A program made the position numbers and the translations under genes. The notes under the pieces were generated by a model. The model was not told the DNA's origin and searched no databases. It was given only the letters and a program-made list of their open reading frames with translations. A DNA stretch of 64,000 nucleotides. Source: Halictus rubicundus. Its lineage: Eukaryota > Arthropoda > Insecta > Hymenoptera > Halictidae. The stretch lies in assembly GCF_050948215.1 (NCBI RefSeq), contig NC_135155.1:14154001-14218000 (forward strand), in the 5' to 3' direction. Of the stretch, positions 11,805-23,730 are shown piece by piece. Position 1 is the first letter of the stretch, and each line of letters begins with the position of its first letter.

Positions 11805-12146
11805 TAGACTGCGGGGCTTTGTGCATTTATGGCTTATGGAAATTTTCAGAAAATGCTGTAATATAAAATTCGAGGGAATTTGGTACGATTTTTATTTGTT
11901 CTGGATCTACAAAGGCTGTTCTCATTATAAAAATAGGATTTTATTTCGTTTTACCTTCTTAAAATTTGTCTATAAAAATTGGAAATTCCATAAACATCCG
12001 CAGTCTATTTGTCATATATAGATTGCGAATTTCATGCGTTTGTAGCTGAGAGAATGAAAATATTTAGAAGATCGAACAGCGTCGATAGATTACTTTTAAC
12101 TGACTAAAATGATTAAAGAAAGGAAGAATTTCCCAAGGCCTGGTGC
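11805..12146 (+). repeat. Dispersed repeat A, copy 1
   Basis: This ~340-bp sequence is repeated in the same orientation at 34897-35243. Both copies start with TAGACTGCGG and end with AAGGCCTGGTGC, with about 90 percent identity by eye. CATCCGCAGTCTATTT lies inside, roughly an inverted match of the left end, so part of it may be a small inverted-repeat element. A partial internal duplication (ATAGGATTTTATTT to GGAAATT, 11934-11985) recurs at 12156-12210. No coding capacity is seen. Confidence 0.85.
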
Positions 12147-12210
12147 TATTACATATAGGATTTTATTTCATTTTACTTTCTTAAAATTTGTCTGTGACAA
12201 TTGGAAATTA

Positions 12211-13339
12211 TTAGGCTCTGTTCAGAATCTTCCCACAAAGTAAGACTGAACTAGTGCCGTTACAGTGTAACAAGTATTTTACATAAAATTGTTCAATTCT
12301 TAAAACATCTGAAGTGAACAGTTTTGTTTCCATACAAGATATTTCTCCTACAAAATTGTTCTAAACGGAAGTATGCGATGTTGCTAATCCAGTCTGCAAC
12401 TGAGAAAAAGTTGAACACCTCGGTCACGTGTCAATACAATTTACCAAAATTACAAAATAATAAAACACAAGATGAAAGTCTGCACCTCAAGACGTGCCAC
12501 TGTTTCAATACGAAATGATTTACTCCTGCAGCGAATATCTTCGGTATAAAAAAATTCGCAACTATTCTCAAAAGTTTAATTAAGCGATTAGAGTGACCCT
12601 TGTCCACCAGATTTCCTCGAATTATCCGTAAAAAAAATTCCGAAAACCGAGCGGGGAGTCGGCGCGCGTAAGATCGAGCAGAAAGAAGAGTCTCTCCGAA
12701 CAAATGACTGGTTTCTAAAGCGGAGATGATCTCGACTGGTCGGCTATCAATCGTGGACGGTCCCGGAGCTGTCGTCCTCGGTTGCAACACGGTCGTTTTA
12801 TCACCGTCCGGTGTCGATCTATCGCTCGCGAGCCGGGTGCCGATCGCGCCGTGCCGATCGACGTCTCGCCTCCTCTCGTCTTCTCTCGTCTCGTCTCGTC
12901 TCGTCTCGTCTCGTTTGGCGCTGTTCACTCGTCGTGCAAACCGACGACGGAGAAAGTATCCTTTCAGCTGCTCCGGAGGCGTGCGACTGACTCCCTTTTC
13001 TTTCGCTGTCCACGGGGCCCAGATCCCAATGGCCCGGAACGTGAGAGCACCGGCCTCCGAAGCAATTTACGACAAGTCCGATCCGCGACGCACACGTTTA
13101 CGGCCCCGTTTTTCCACGGGACGTCGTAAACGCGCCTACTTTAGAGCCACCGGGTACAATAATCAACCCGGCGACGGGATCCGCACATGCGAATTTCGCA
13201 CTGTGCGGTAGCCGCCGCGGAAAAGCCGCACGAACCTGTGGCATTGCAAAATTCCCGTTTAAGTAGGTTTGCGAACATTGCTCCGTTTCGACATTTATGT
13301 TTCTGTTCTGCGTCGAGTAAATCACTGTTTCTTTTTTTT
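12211..13339. other. Unassigned stretch with a pentanucleotide repeat
   Basis: The long opposite-strand open frames at 12431-12928 (minus) and 12726-13211 (plus) overlap each other and the pentamer repeat below. They show no recognisable domains and I do not call them genes. Confidence 0.5.
12872..12914. repeat. (CTCGT)n microsatellite
   Basis: About six perfect tandem CTCGT pentamers, preceded by imperfect copies. Confidence 0.95.
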
Positions 13340-15072
13340 TTTTAAGTCATTCTGAAGGTGGCCGCTTTCTACACAAACCTTGCAGTCGTGGAAAAATGCT
13401 CCTTCCATGTAGAAATTAATTATTCTAAACGTGAGTATCGTGTTCAGCTGGAGTTTTAAGTTCGACACTGTTCGTGGAATATTTCTGTTTCGTTCTGGCC
13501 AAACTACAATCTATTATAGCCATTTTGAAGCCAGAAGAACGCTCTTTCTGCACACATAAATATTTTCATTCCTATGAAAATGCTGTTTCCATATTGAAAT
13601 CAATTATATTTGTCATCTAAGGCTAAATTGATATTTATGCTTCACCGTGGGCAACAGTACAATTTATTATAGCCATTTTGAAGCCTGAACAACGCTCTTT
13701 CTGCACACATAAGTTTCCATTCCTATGAAAATGCTGTTTCCATATTGAAATCAATTATATTTGTCATCTAAGGCTAAATTGATATTTCTGCTTCACCGTG
13801 GGCAACAGTAGAATTTGTTATAGCCATTTTGAAGCCAGAAGAACGCTCTTTCTGCACACACAAATATTTTCATTCCTATGAAAATGCTGTTTCCATATTG
13901 AAATCAATTATATTTGTCACCTAATGCTAAATTGATATTTCTGCTTCACCGTGGGCAACAGTAGAATTTATTATAGCCATTTTGAAGCCAGAAGAACGCT
14001 CTTTCTGCACACACAAATATTTTCATTCCTATGAAAATGCTGTTTCCATATTGAAATCAATTATATTTGTCACCTAATGCTAAATTGATATTTCTGCTTC
14101 ACCGTGGCCAACAGTACAATTTATTATAGCCATTTTGAAGCCTGAACAACGCTCTTTCTGCACACATAAGTTTCCATTCCTATGAAAATGCTGTTTCCAT
14201 ATTGAAATCAATTATATTTGTCATCTAAGGCTAAATTGATATTTCTGCTTCACCGTGGGCAACAGTAGAATTTGTTATAGCCATTTTGAAGCCAGAAGAA
14301 CGCTCTTTCTGCACACACAAATATTTTCATTCCTATGAAAATGCTGTTTCCATATTGAAATCAATTATATTTGTCATCTAAGGCTAAATTGATATTTCTG
14401 CTTCACCGTGGCCAACAGTACAATTTGTTATAGCCATTTTGAAGCCAGAAGAACGCTCTTTCTGCACACATAAGTTTCCATTCCTATGAAAATGCTGTTT
14501 CCATATTGAAATCTATTATATTTGTCATCTAAGGCTAAATTGATATTTCTGCTTCACCGTGGCCAACAGTACAATTTATTATAGCCATTTTGAAGCCTGA
14601 ACAACGCTCTTTCTGCACATATAAGTTTCCATTCCTATGAAAATGCTGCTTCCATATTGAAATCAATTATATTTGTCACCTAATGCTAAATTGATATTTC
14701 TGCTTCACCGTGGCCAACAGTACAATTTATTATAGCCATTTTGAAGCCTGTACAACGCTCTTTCTGCACACATAAATATTTTCATTCCTATGAAAATGCT
14801 GTTTCCATATTGAAATCAATTATATTTGTCACCTAATGCTAAATTGATATTTCTGCTTCACCGTGGCCAACAGTACAATTTATTATAGCCATTTTGAAGC
14901 CTGAACAACGCTCTTTCTGCACACATAAGTTTCCATTCCTATGAAAATGCTGTTTCCATATTGAAATCAATTATATTTGTCATCTAAGGCTAAATTGATA
15001 TTTCTGCTTCACCGTGGCCAACAGTAGAATTTGTTATAGCCATTTTGAAGCTAGAAGAATGCTCTTCTCGCT
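13340..15072. repeat. Satellite-like array, 151/153-bp unit, about 11 copies
   Basis: The marker TTCACCGTGG occurs at 13641, 13792, 13945, 14098, 14249, 14402, 14553, 14704, 14857 and 15008, so spacings are always 151 or 153 bp. The 2-bp difference comes from one site, where short units read AAGTTTCC and long units read AAATATTTTC. Other variants (CCTGAACAAC versus CCAGAAGAAC, CATCTAAGG versus CACCTAATG) are shuffled between units. The first unit (13340-13490) is highly diverged and the last is truncated near 15070. There are no lasting open frames. Confidence 0.97.
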
Positions 15073-15770
15073 TCCACAATGGTTGAAACGTTGAGAGCTT
15101 CGTGTATCAAGGTTTATGCGTACATTATCGTGGGAACTGACTGACACTTACAACGAAGGACTCAACTGGAAGAAGGAATCTCCTTTCGTAGATTTTAGCG
15201 GGGACGCCAATAAATTGCATTCAACTTTCACGCCCGAGTGTTTCCGTCAATTGCGACTCTCTTTTTTCCTTCTTCTTTTTCTGCTGTTTCATTTATCTCA
15301 CCTGCCGATACATTAAATCGAATTGTATTTGTTGAAGCGTAACACGAGATACCGGGATCAGACGCTGTAATGTATCGTTTAATGTTTATTGCTACATTTC
15401 CGCTTTTCAGGAGTGAACTTTAATTTATCGGAAATTACCTCTATTAAACGCATTTTTCACGACACGGCTCGCCGGGTTATCTCGGGACAGGGTTGTGCGA
15501 GCAACTTGACGACGCAAAATTTTTTAAATCTGTCAATTTTTTGTTATTTCTCATCGTTCTAAGTGTCGGAAATATTTAAAAAATCGGTTATTTCACATCA
15601 AAACACCGCCATTTTGTGTGTAATCAAGATTCTCAATTTCTTGTCGTTCGGACCATAACGGCATTCATACTGATTAATAAACAGCTCTATTTCTTTCCGA
15701 TCAGTAGAAAGATCGGAATCGCGGCAATCGTTGGCCCATTTTTTTCAAACCATACTGTAAAAAAATGTTG
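15073..15770. other. Unassigned non-coding stretch
   Basis: AT-rich sequence without a gene or named repeat. The short frame at 15116-15316 has a hydrophobic tail but no support as a gene. Confidence 0.5.
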
Positions 15771-16045
15771 CTTGACAAAAATCACACATGTGCTTCAAAT
15801 ACCAGTAAGCATGTGTGCAAAATCCCAAGAGGAAAGGTCCGATAGTTTTTCCGAAAAAATTCCCAAAATTTCGCGAAAAATCGACATCGGAAACCAGAAT
15901 ATCTACTCTGTAAAAAAATATATGACCCGTGTAATTTTTATTATTTCTACTTTTAAAAAATCGAGGTTGTGCCTCAAATACCAATACACATGTGTGAAAA
16001 ATCCCAAACAAAAGGGTGCAACAGTTTTCCCGATAAAAATTCCTA
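15771..16045 (+). repeat. Dispersed module family M, locus 1
   Basis: About one and a half tandem copies of a ~179-bp module. Its core, CATGTGTGCAAAATCCCA, is at 15810 and, slightly altered, at 15989. It is followed by TTCCGAAAAAATTCC and preceded by CTTCAAATACCA. The same module occurs at 19265-19715 (reverse), 53590-54600 and 60066-60800. No function is known to me. Confidence 0.8.
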
Positions 16046-16840
16046 AAAATGATTGAGCAATCGTGCACCGTAGTTTCAAAAAATATTATAATACAGTGTT
16101 AGGCTATTTTGACGTTGTTTGGGGGTTGATATTCGGCAACGAGCGTGTCGAAAAACGGGATTTGGTAGGAGACGAGTTGCGCGACCAGAAACAAGACGAC
16201 GGGCCCGGTCCACTCCTGAATTACCATACCGGCCGGATTATCTTTCGAGCGCGAAACATCTCCATCGGCGGGGCCCGCGAATAATCCGATAAGCGAATTA
16301 AGATTAGCGGCTTCTGATGAGCCGCTAAGTGACTATCGACGTTTGCGTATCAAGCGATGTCGGTGACATGGTCCGCGGGGATGTCCGCCGGAATCGATCG
16401 TCTCCCGTAAATCCCTTGACAGCTCGACGTTATAATCGGGATCGCTTCTAGTGTTCGCCAATTTGCGCGGGGGATATTCGATATCCCTCGCCTCGGTGAC
16501 TACTCTTGCCGGCCACCGGCTTCGGAAACTCTCAATCCAACAGCAAAGCAATTACTATTCTTCTTGCGTGTGCCATTCGCTACCTAACATTCGCTTTAAC
16601 ACAGAAAGTCGACGCCATTGAAAAATCGATCTCGACAGATTCGAATATTGCAACTATCGGTCCGTAGATATTTATAAGGTCTGCAAAATTGCCAAATAGA
16701 GGTATATTAACGTCTCAATATATGTGAAAACTTTGGGAATGTTTCACTTAGTAATCGAAATATCAACACTGGTACATCAGTGAGAAAATATTGATCCAGT
16801 GAAGAAACTTTTTATTGTCTTATGGGACTTCTACTGACAT
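16046..16840. other. Unassigned non-coding stretch
   Basis: No gene, RNA or repeat that I can support. Short overlapping frames only. Confidence 0.5.
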
Positions 16841-17060
16841 ATTCGCGACAATTTTCTGATTAAAATGAGACCAAACACGATATAGTTCGAAGCATATTTG
16901 GTTATTTAATCCACCAATCAGCGGAACCTCGACTATCCGAACGGACGTCTAAATCCTTTTAATCCAATTTATATTAAATTGTGTATTTTCATGCATACAC
17001 AACATGACTAGTTCCGATAATCGAGGTTGTACAGTGTGTTTGGCGTCATTTCAATCAGAG
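16841..17060. mobile_element. pogo-like terminus cluster P, locus 1
   Basis: CGGAACCTCGACTATCCGAA at 16922 and the inverted CGATAATCGAGGTT at 17015 face each other over about 115 bp. The GGAACCTCGATTATCCGAAC word is typical of pogo/Tigger-type ends. Both sides carry TTCTGATTAAAATGA..ACACGATATAG or its reverse complement. Related fragments lie at 20835, 24590 and 45025, so this is part of a larger dispersed element. Confidence 0.6.
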
Positions 17061-19264
17061 CAAGGTGCAAAAATAAATAAAATTTTTATAAAATAGCACG
17101 CGGATTTGTGCGCAAAATTAAATTAAAGCTACTGAATTTTGTCCCATAAAATCTATATATTAATTGTTACTGTTCTAGGTTTCAAAAAAACTCGAAAAAA
17201 TTCTGGAACACATACCGAACTTCCTGTTTTAGTACCTAATCGTTGGAACGTCAGCTGTTTAAAGCATTAATGGGGAAAAAGGGAATATTGAAAAAGAAAT
17301 TCAAGAGTGAAATTTCCAGGGTGAAAGGAAATGCGAAGAAAAATTGATTTGTCGAAAACGAGAATACTTTAATGGCGTCGACGAGATGAGGAGGTCGTCG
17401 ACCAGGTAGCCTAAGCGGAAGATGCGCGTTCGATAGCGGCGAGAACGCAGGGGAGCGGCCGTTTCTCGTCTTTGCGGATATCTGCCGGTGCTGTCGTCTT
17501 CTGCTGCGTTTGCGATCCTCTCCTCCGAACCATAAGTCTCTCGTGTTCCGTCCGGCGAAATGACCGGCACTTATCTCGGGCTGGAACGCGATCGCCGGCC
17601 CGTCTTTTCCGCGTTTAATTGCTAGATTTGATGCAGACGCGCGCGGCTAACGAGCCGCGCCGATCTTCGCTCTCTTAGCTGGCTCGCCGAGAGATCGTCG
17701 ATCGCGATCGTCAATGGCCGGTCCGCTCGATTTTCACCAGTGGCTTTTCTTCGCTATCTCGGTGGACCGTGATCGCTTTCAAATCTTGATCTCGAAAATC
17801 TCTTCAGCCACGCAACGGTACAAGGAAATTCTAAGTACCGGTCACGGTTTAATTAATGTGAATTATATACTGATTAATATATACAGATATTCATACTAAT
17901 ATTCAAATACTATACTGTACTCATGACATCATGCGCTGAGAAATGCTCCACCGAGTCACCAACGGTGGGGGTACTTAGTGACGTCATGATTCATATTGTA
18001 GGGTCGTGGTAGGATCCCCACTCATGGCAGGAATCGAGGTGAGTCACTGAGTTGATCTACACTATAGCTTCGTGACGTCGCTCAGGTTCTGACTATAGCA
18101 CTTCCCCCACCATTCACCCCTCAAATCCCTTCTGTTTCTCCCTTCTGTAGTCTCATTAATAAATGTTATATTTTATTGAATCTAGTGCAACTCCTTTATG
18201 AAATATGAAAACAATTTAATAGAAGACAGCCTCCACAACGTTCACGAAGTCTCCGAACATTAAGCTGTGTTTTGGATTTAATTTATAAAGTGTATAAAAT
18301 TAGTAAGGCTATCTTTGAATAAATTATGAGATTGTGATCCTCGACATTCTCAAATTCTCTCGATCTTTCTACTGTTTTACATTGCGCTCATCCATTTTTG
18401 TCATAAACGTCAACGTTCTACTTCTGGATCAAATTGCACGACTGTTCGATGAATTAAATTTTTGTCACCAGGCTGCTATCACGGATTGTGCATAGAACCG
18501 TCGCAAGAAGCATCGACTCGCGACGTTCGCATAATTACTGTTTTCCAACACTGAATCGCCAGCCGTAAAGTAAGCAGGACGAGCGCAATAACGAAAGAAC
18601 CGGGAACGCAAAGACTATCGCGGACCGTGGTGAACGGAGCTATTCCGAGCAGACTAAATACCAGAAATAATTTCGCCAGGCGGTATCTATTAAGGATAAA
18701 AGTTATCAAAGCGGGAGAGCCATCAGGAGGGAAGCACAGGTGCAACGGGGTCCTTGTAAACGAGACCTCGCCTCGCATTTACCGGCGATTAAGTTAACGA
18801 CGCCGCTATGACACAGAGCGGTAACGACGATAGCGCCGTATTTATCTGTGTGTCCGTGTCTCTGTGGTGTCCAATACCTCCGTGTCCGTACCCTGTATCC
18901 ATGGGGGATCAACGGCCATGTGGGACCAGGTAGTATCGAGGTACCCGCGATCTTCTGGACCGCTCGCGGAGACCGGGTCGTAGCGAAACATGGAATCGTA
19001 TTAGAAAATTAATACCCGCTCGGGTTTCCGCGTGCAACCGAGTGGTCACCCAGGGGGAATGGGAATTTATGGGGCACCGGCAACGAGTTCGACTTCGAAC
19101 CAAGGAATTGCGTAACGGCCACGGAATCCTGAAGCCGGGCGACGACGACCTGGACGATGCCGACGACCTTAACCTCGCTCGCAACGCTCTCACTATGCTT
19201 GCGTCGCTCGCGGCTTTATGCTTGATCGATGTGGCCTCGACTCCCTGGAAAATAAATATTGCAC
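17061..19264. other. Unassigned non-coding stretch
   Basis: No gene is supported. At 17920-18115 several short inverted words occur (GGTGGGGG with CCCCCACC, and TGACGTCA at 17980). They could be a decayed foldback element, but I cannot define ends. Opposite-strand open frames at 18909-19370 and 19042-19470 cover the same DNA and lack recognisable features. Confidence 0.5.
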
Positions 19265-19715
19265 ACTCCCGTATAACACGACCAAAAAATTCTTTCAAGA
19301 TTTTATACACGTGTACTTTACACGGCGGTAAATTCAGCCTTCTTAGGGTGGGTATTTCGGTTTTTGCCATTTTTGCTCCAGTTTTGAGGAATTTTTTTCT
19401 GCGTAACTATCAAACCTTTTACAGTGGGATTTTACACACGTATTTATCGGTATTTGTACTAAATCTGTGAGTTTTTTGTATGTAAAAATTAGCGAGATTG
19501 TATGAGTTACATATATGGTTTGCTGTTTTGTGAATGTCTCATTCTCGGGGCCGTTTTTGCACGAGTTTTCACGAACTTTTTCCGGGGAATCTGTTGAACC
19601 TTTTGCACCGTGATTTTTCACATGTATTTGTTAGTATTTGTAGCGCATGTATGATTTTTTCAAGTGAAAGTAATCAAAATTTTATGAGTTATATATATTT
19701 TTCTTTGGTCTGTAC
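19265..19715 (-). repeat. Dispersed module family M, locus 2 (reverse)
   Basis: Two and a partial third copy in the opposite orientation to the other loci. The reverse-complement core GTGGGATTTTACACACG is near 19421 and GTGATTTTTCACATG near 19608, a spacing of about 187 bp. Each is preceded by an AATTTTTTTC or AACTTTTTCC word and followed by a GTATTTGTA word, matching the module seen from 15771 on. Confidence 0.75.
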
Positions 19716-20834
19716 TGAAAGTACTGAAAGTCAGACTGATTATTGTGTCCATTCAAATGTTGAATAATTTATTAGCAGATGCTTGTTTTTAAGCAATTTG
19801 TTTCAGGAAGGCGGACTATTGGGTAGTATATAATTAGTGCTAGAATCTAGGTGCTGCAATTTGAAACAGCGAAGAAATTAAAAATAATATAAAAATGTCA
19901 ATGTATTATTTCTAACTTCTTAAGATCGTTGAAGAAACATCAATCTGTTTACGAAAAATCGGCAGGGGCTCGATAAATTGCAAGACCGCCGACATTCGGA
20001 GAATCCTTTTCAGCGATTTGTCTCGGAAGCTCGCCGAATCGGTAGTAAAAATATCGATCGGAGCCCGAGCGTGTCCAGCTTCCTCGTTCCACGGGTTAAT
20101 TAATCCCTCGGTATCGGCCGGATCGATAAAATCACGTTTGCCTGGGGAGAGAGGGGGGGGGGAGAGGGAGAGAGTGATTTCTCATTTGAATATCGAGCCA
20201 ATACAAATTCCTTCCGCGAACCGAAGCGACGGGAAAGCATTCGAGTGACATCGGCAACGATCGTCACCGGTCACCACTACCGGTCCAATTATCCCCGGAC
20301 AATTAAGCCAGGCGACATTCGCGTGAGAGGCGCGAACCAGTCGTCGAGGAATTTCGTTGTCGTTAGCCCCCCACAGCGGAATTAAAGACCAGTTAACGGG
20401 CCACGCCGAATCACTATCGGCCGATCTGTCCACCATAGTAATTGCCCGCTGTTCGAAACGCTTCGATGGTAATCGACGATCCTCTTGCGTTTTCTTTCCC
20501 ACAAGCTTGCGATTCTTCCGAGATTTTCTTACTAGGTTTTCTGTTGAACAGAAACGGGCTGGAAAATGATTACTTGGTTGATTTTTCGCAGAATATTCTA
20601 GAATATTTGTCAGTTCCTGTGACGATTGTGATTATTATATCTGTATATTTTATTTAAATTTTTTAAGATTATTAGAAATGTCTTTCAACTTTAAAAACTT
20701 GTACATAGTGGACAATAATATAACATCCCTGAATTTTTTAAATCTCTTCACTGTTTTAAATTTTACCATTTTCCCTCTAAATGCATAAAATCCGCTGTCC
20801 AGGTGATTGGTGATTGTTGAACTTTCACCGATAT
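19716..20834. other. Unassigned stretch with a G/A-rich run
   Basis: No gene is supported. A purine run lies at 20145-20175. Confidence 0.5.
20145..20175. repeat. G/A-rich purine tract
   Basis: A 31-base purine-only tract with a run of about ten G residues in its centre. Confidence 0.9.
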
Positions 20835-20895
20835 ATTCGTGACGTTTTTCTGATTAAAATGAGTACCAACATGATATAGTTCGGAGTGATATGGA
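20835..20895 (-). mobile_element. pogo-like element P, fragment
   Basis: GATATATTCGTGACGTTTTT, then CTGATTAAAATGAGTACCAA and a GATATAGTTCGG word match the flank of the element at 16841-16905. Only this inner part is left and no terminal inverted repeat is present. Confidence 0.5.
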
Positions 20896-20960
20896 CACCG
20901 TGACCTTGACACGACCTTGAGCCGAAAATTTCGCAATATAGATCTTTGTCAAAAGGATCT

Positions 20961-21200
20961 TTAACGCGCGAGAGCCACGCCAATGCCCACAGAAGTCGCA
21001 CAAAGTCGAAAGAACTTGATCAATAACCCAGCAATAGAAAAGACAAACTTAATCATAACAATAATTTTTGTAACATTCTCACACCATCGTAGGTCCTAAT
21101 CAAATTTGGCTTACTTGCTAGATTCTAATAAAAATTGATTTTCAAAAGTAAAAAAGTTGTGTCGGCCATATGTGACCGAGATTACAGTCGAAAAGTATGA
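20961..21200 (+). mobile_element. TTAA-type MITE, family T, degraded copy
   Basis: The left end TTAACGCGCGAGAGCCAC aligns with TTAACGCGTTGAGTGTCAC of the better copy at 30970. The interiors share AACAATTTTTGTAACATTCT, AGATTCTAATAA, AAAAATTGATT and a terminal ATGTGACCGA word. The right terminus has lost its TTAA. No coding capacity. Confidence 0.7.
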
Positions 21201-22680
21201 CAAAGTCGTGCGAAATGGACACGGATCCGAAGATAAGAAAGTAATCGTCGTTTCGACCACGGATGCTGAAACGCCAATCAGCGCTCGTCCGGTTAATTAT
21301 GCTTTCACGTTTGCCGGAGCGTGCGATATCCGCGTCGGAAAAACGCAGAAACTTTCGTTCGGGATATTTACGTCTAATGAAAATGGCAGGTGTCTGGCCG
21401 GCTAAAGGGGGTATACCGTTATAATAGAACAAAGTCGAAGCTTATTACGGGCACGCATGTCGTGAGGGAAATTAAACTGGCAGTTCTCACTGATTAACAG
21501 TTCGCCGCAACGCGGTGTGGTACTTAATAAACGCTACGTGTCGACGTGCGGAACGGTGATTAATGAGTATCCGCGATATCGGTTGAAAGTTACGCTGGAC
21601 TTCTGGAGAGCCGAGTGTCGAGAAAAGAAACCACGGATTCCGAATTGAAATCATTGAATTCGACGGTTTTCGGTGAAAGTCGCCGAGACACTTCTTGCGA
21701 ACGACGCTGAACGGTTTGTGGGATCCCGAGGACGTTTCTTATGGGGACCGTTCACTTTTGTTTTTCATATAAATCGCAAACCGTTCGCGTTGTTATTGCC
21801 GAGCTTTTTCTTGAAGATGGTAAATACAAGGGACTAATGGCACCAGTAAACTGGCATGACCGACACGATAGTGCGTACAGCGGGTTTGACCTTCCAGACG
21901 TGGAGGTCACCTTTAATTTCCTATGAGGAAAATTTTCTTTAAAATAACACGCGTTCTAATATTTTTTATTATTTACGATTATTGAGATTGCAAGATGCAT
22001 CCCTGAGGAATTATCCAACTTCATTTCTTCGGGTATACAGGGTGAAGCACCTAACTTGATCACCTCGAACATCGTTTAAATTATGCAAACTTATTTCTAC
22101 AGATGTTACAATAATAATAATATAATAATAGTAATAGTCTCGCCAATAGTTAAGCAAACAATTCGAATCCGGTCGTTTGACCAACAGTGGTGCGTTTAGC
22201 GAATTAGTCTATTTAGCCTATTTTCATCTAATTGTGAAAGAGCAACCCTCGAGCAGTTTCGATGACTCTGCAGCTCGGTGCAGGATCATCAAGCCTCGAT
22301 GACACACCCGATCGGTATAACCGTATCCTGCCCTCGAACTTACGCATGCATGAGCATGCTAAATGCGAGCCGATCATCCTCGGCTTAATCGCGGAATCGT
22401 TAACAGCGGTCACGGCCATTCTCTCTCTCTCTTTCTCTCTACCTCTCTCTGATCTCCGAAGGAACAGCGGGTTGAGCCGATAAATGAATTGTGCATACTC
22501 GGATCACGGCCTTATTTGCTCCACTAAATCACTCTGCGAGAAATCGACCGATCTCGATATGTACAATGAATAATTCCGAACTCACTTTTTCTGTCTTGCT
22601 TCTTCAGGAGCTCCGAAAATCGCTTTTCGTAATACGTGCATAGGTCCTTTCTTCATTAATCACGCCATTGCTTGAGACGC
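21201..22680. other. Unassigned stretch with small repeats
   Basis: No gene is supported. A TACAGGGTGAAGCACC end-like word begins near 22036, an AAT-rich run lies at 22109-22138, and a CT microsatellite is at 22420-22450. Confidence 0.5.
22420..22450. repeat. CT-rich microsatellite
   Basis: An imperfect CT dinucleotide run with TTT and TACC interruptions. Confidence 0.85.
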
Positions 22681-23045
22681 TACACTGGCAAAATTAAAGG
22701 ATCACTTTTTCCCTAAAAATTTCCAGGATCGTTATTGCAATTGGTCATTCTACAGCTGAGACTCGCATCTTCAAGGCCACATTGGTTTAGTTTAAAAAAA
22801 TGTTTAACATCTAACATTTGAGTTCGCAAAATTTCCGAAACAGAAAGGTAGGTTCACTTTCTCTCATAGTGTAAAAGAATTTCTCGAAAAAAAGAACGAA
22901 CAATGGATTTCTTGATTTCTTGGATTTTTTGAAATGAGATCCGAACGAATATTCAACGACGTTTTTTCACGAAGTTACGATGCTTTGTATACGGGCAATT
23001 TTCGAAGGAAAATTTAGTGATCCCTTAATTTTGGACGCGAGTGTA
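22681..23045. mobile_element. 365-bp TA-flanked MITE (Tc1/mariner-like)
   Basis: The left end TACACTGGCAAAATTAAAGG(ATCAC) pairs with the reverse complement of the right end, TACACTCGCGTCCAAAATTA(AGGGATCAC). The inverted repeats are about 25-29 bp and both ends carry TA, which fits a TA target duplication. The interior is AT-rich and has no transposase frame. Confidence 0.8.
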
Positions 23046-23499
23046 TTTTGGATCAACGCGGAGTCACCGCCTTGAATATTCCGCGAAAATGGTTGACGGA
23101 AATGCTAACAGGGAACGCGATACCGTCCGCGTTTTACGTAACAGCCTAGGCGACGCTGGAAAATTATCTTCGACGTTAATCCTCGTTCCAGCGCACCCAC
23201 GTTGGGACATTTCCATATTCTATCGCGATAAGCCTGGCTGAGAACCGAGGGAAAACCGAGACGAGCCTGGTCTTGGATAGTCTCCGTTGGATCCTTCGAT
23301 CCTTTGACATTCTACGTCCTTTATTGCGTGTCGAGGAGACGCGCGTTGCGCGTTCGCTGGTCGACTGACATGAAAAATCGATGAGTTTAATGATTACTGT
23401 AATTATTATTCAGCTACTGGTTCACAAATAGGTTCTGTACCCTCACTCGACACGTAATACTATTTTTGAAAGATCCACAGTTGAGAATTTTCCAATATA
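23046..23499. other. Unassigned non-coding stretch
   Basis: A short open frame (23041-23241) shows nothing recognisable. No other structure is seen. Confidence 0.5.
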
Positions 23500-23730
23500 A
23501 AATAAGTTTGATAATTGGAAAAGCTTCATCATAATTTTTTAAGAGAACGATTGAGTTTTGACTCATGGTTTCTTTTGCACTTTTTAACCTTGCGATGAAT
23601 AGAATAAGATGCAATAAAAAAAAGTGTTGACCTTTTTGACCTTGGAATTAATTTTTCTTATATCTTCATAATTCTCACATCAATTTCCACCAAACCGAGG
23701 ATGTAGAATCACGTTATGATAGTCGCGACA
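23500..23730 (-). repeat. Dispersed repeat B, copy 1 (reverse)
   Basis: The reverse complement matches 43506-43725. Shared words include GACTATCATA, GGAAATTGATGT, AAGGTCAAAAAGGTCAACAC, CATTGCATCTTATTCTA, TCAAAACTC and TTATCAAACT. Identity is about 75-80 percent by eye and no terminal structure is evident, so the class is unknown. Confidence 0.75.

Noticed and set aside
12431..13211. Opposite-strand frames of about 160 codons
   Set aside because: They overlap each other and a CTCGT microsatellite, and both strands are open because of CpG-rich, stop-poor composition.
17920..18115. Possible foldback element with TGACGTCA (CRE-like) word
   Set aside because: Only short inverted words pair and no ends or flanking duplication can be defined. 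A single 8-bp palindrome is expected by chance in this length.
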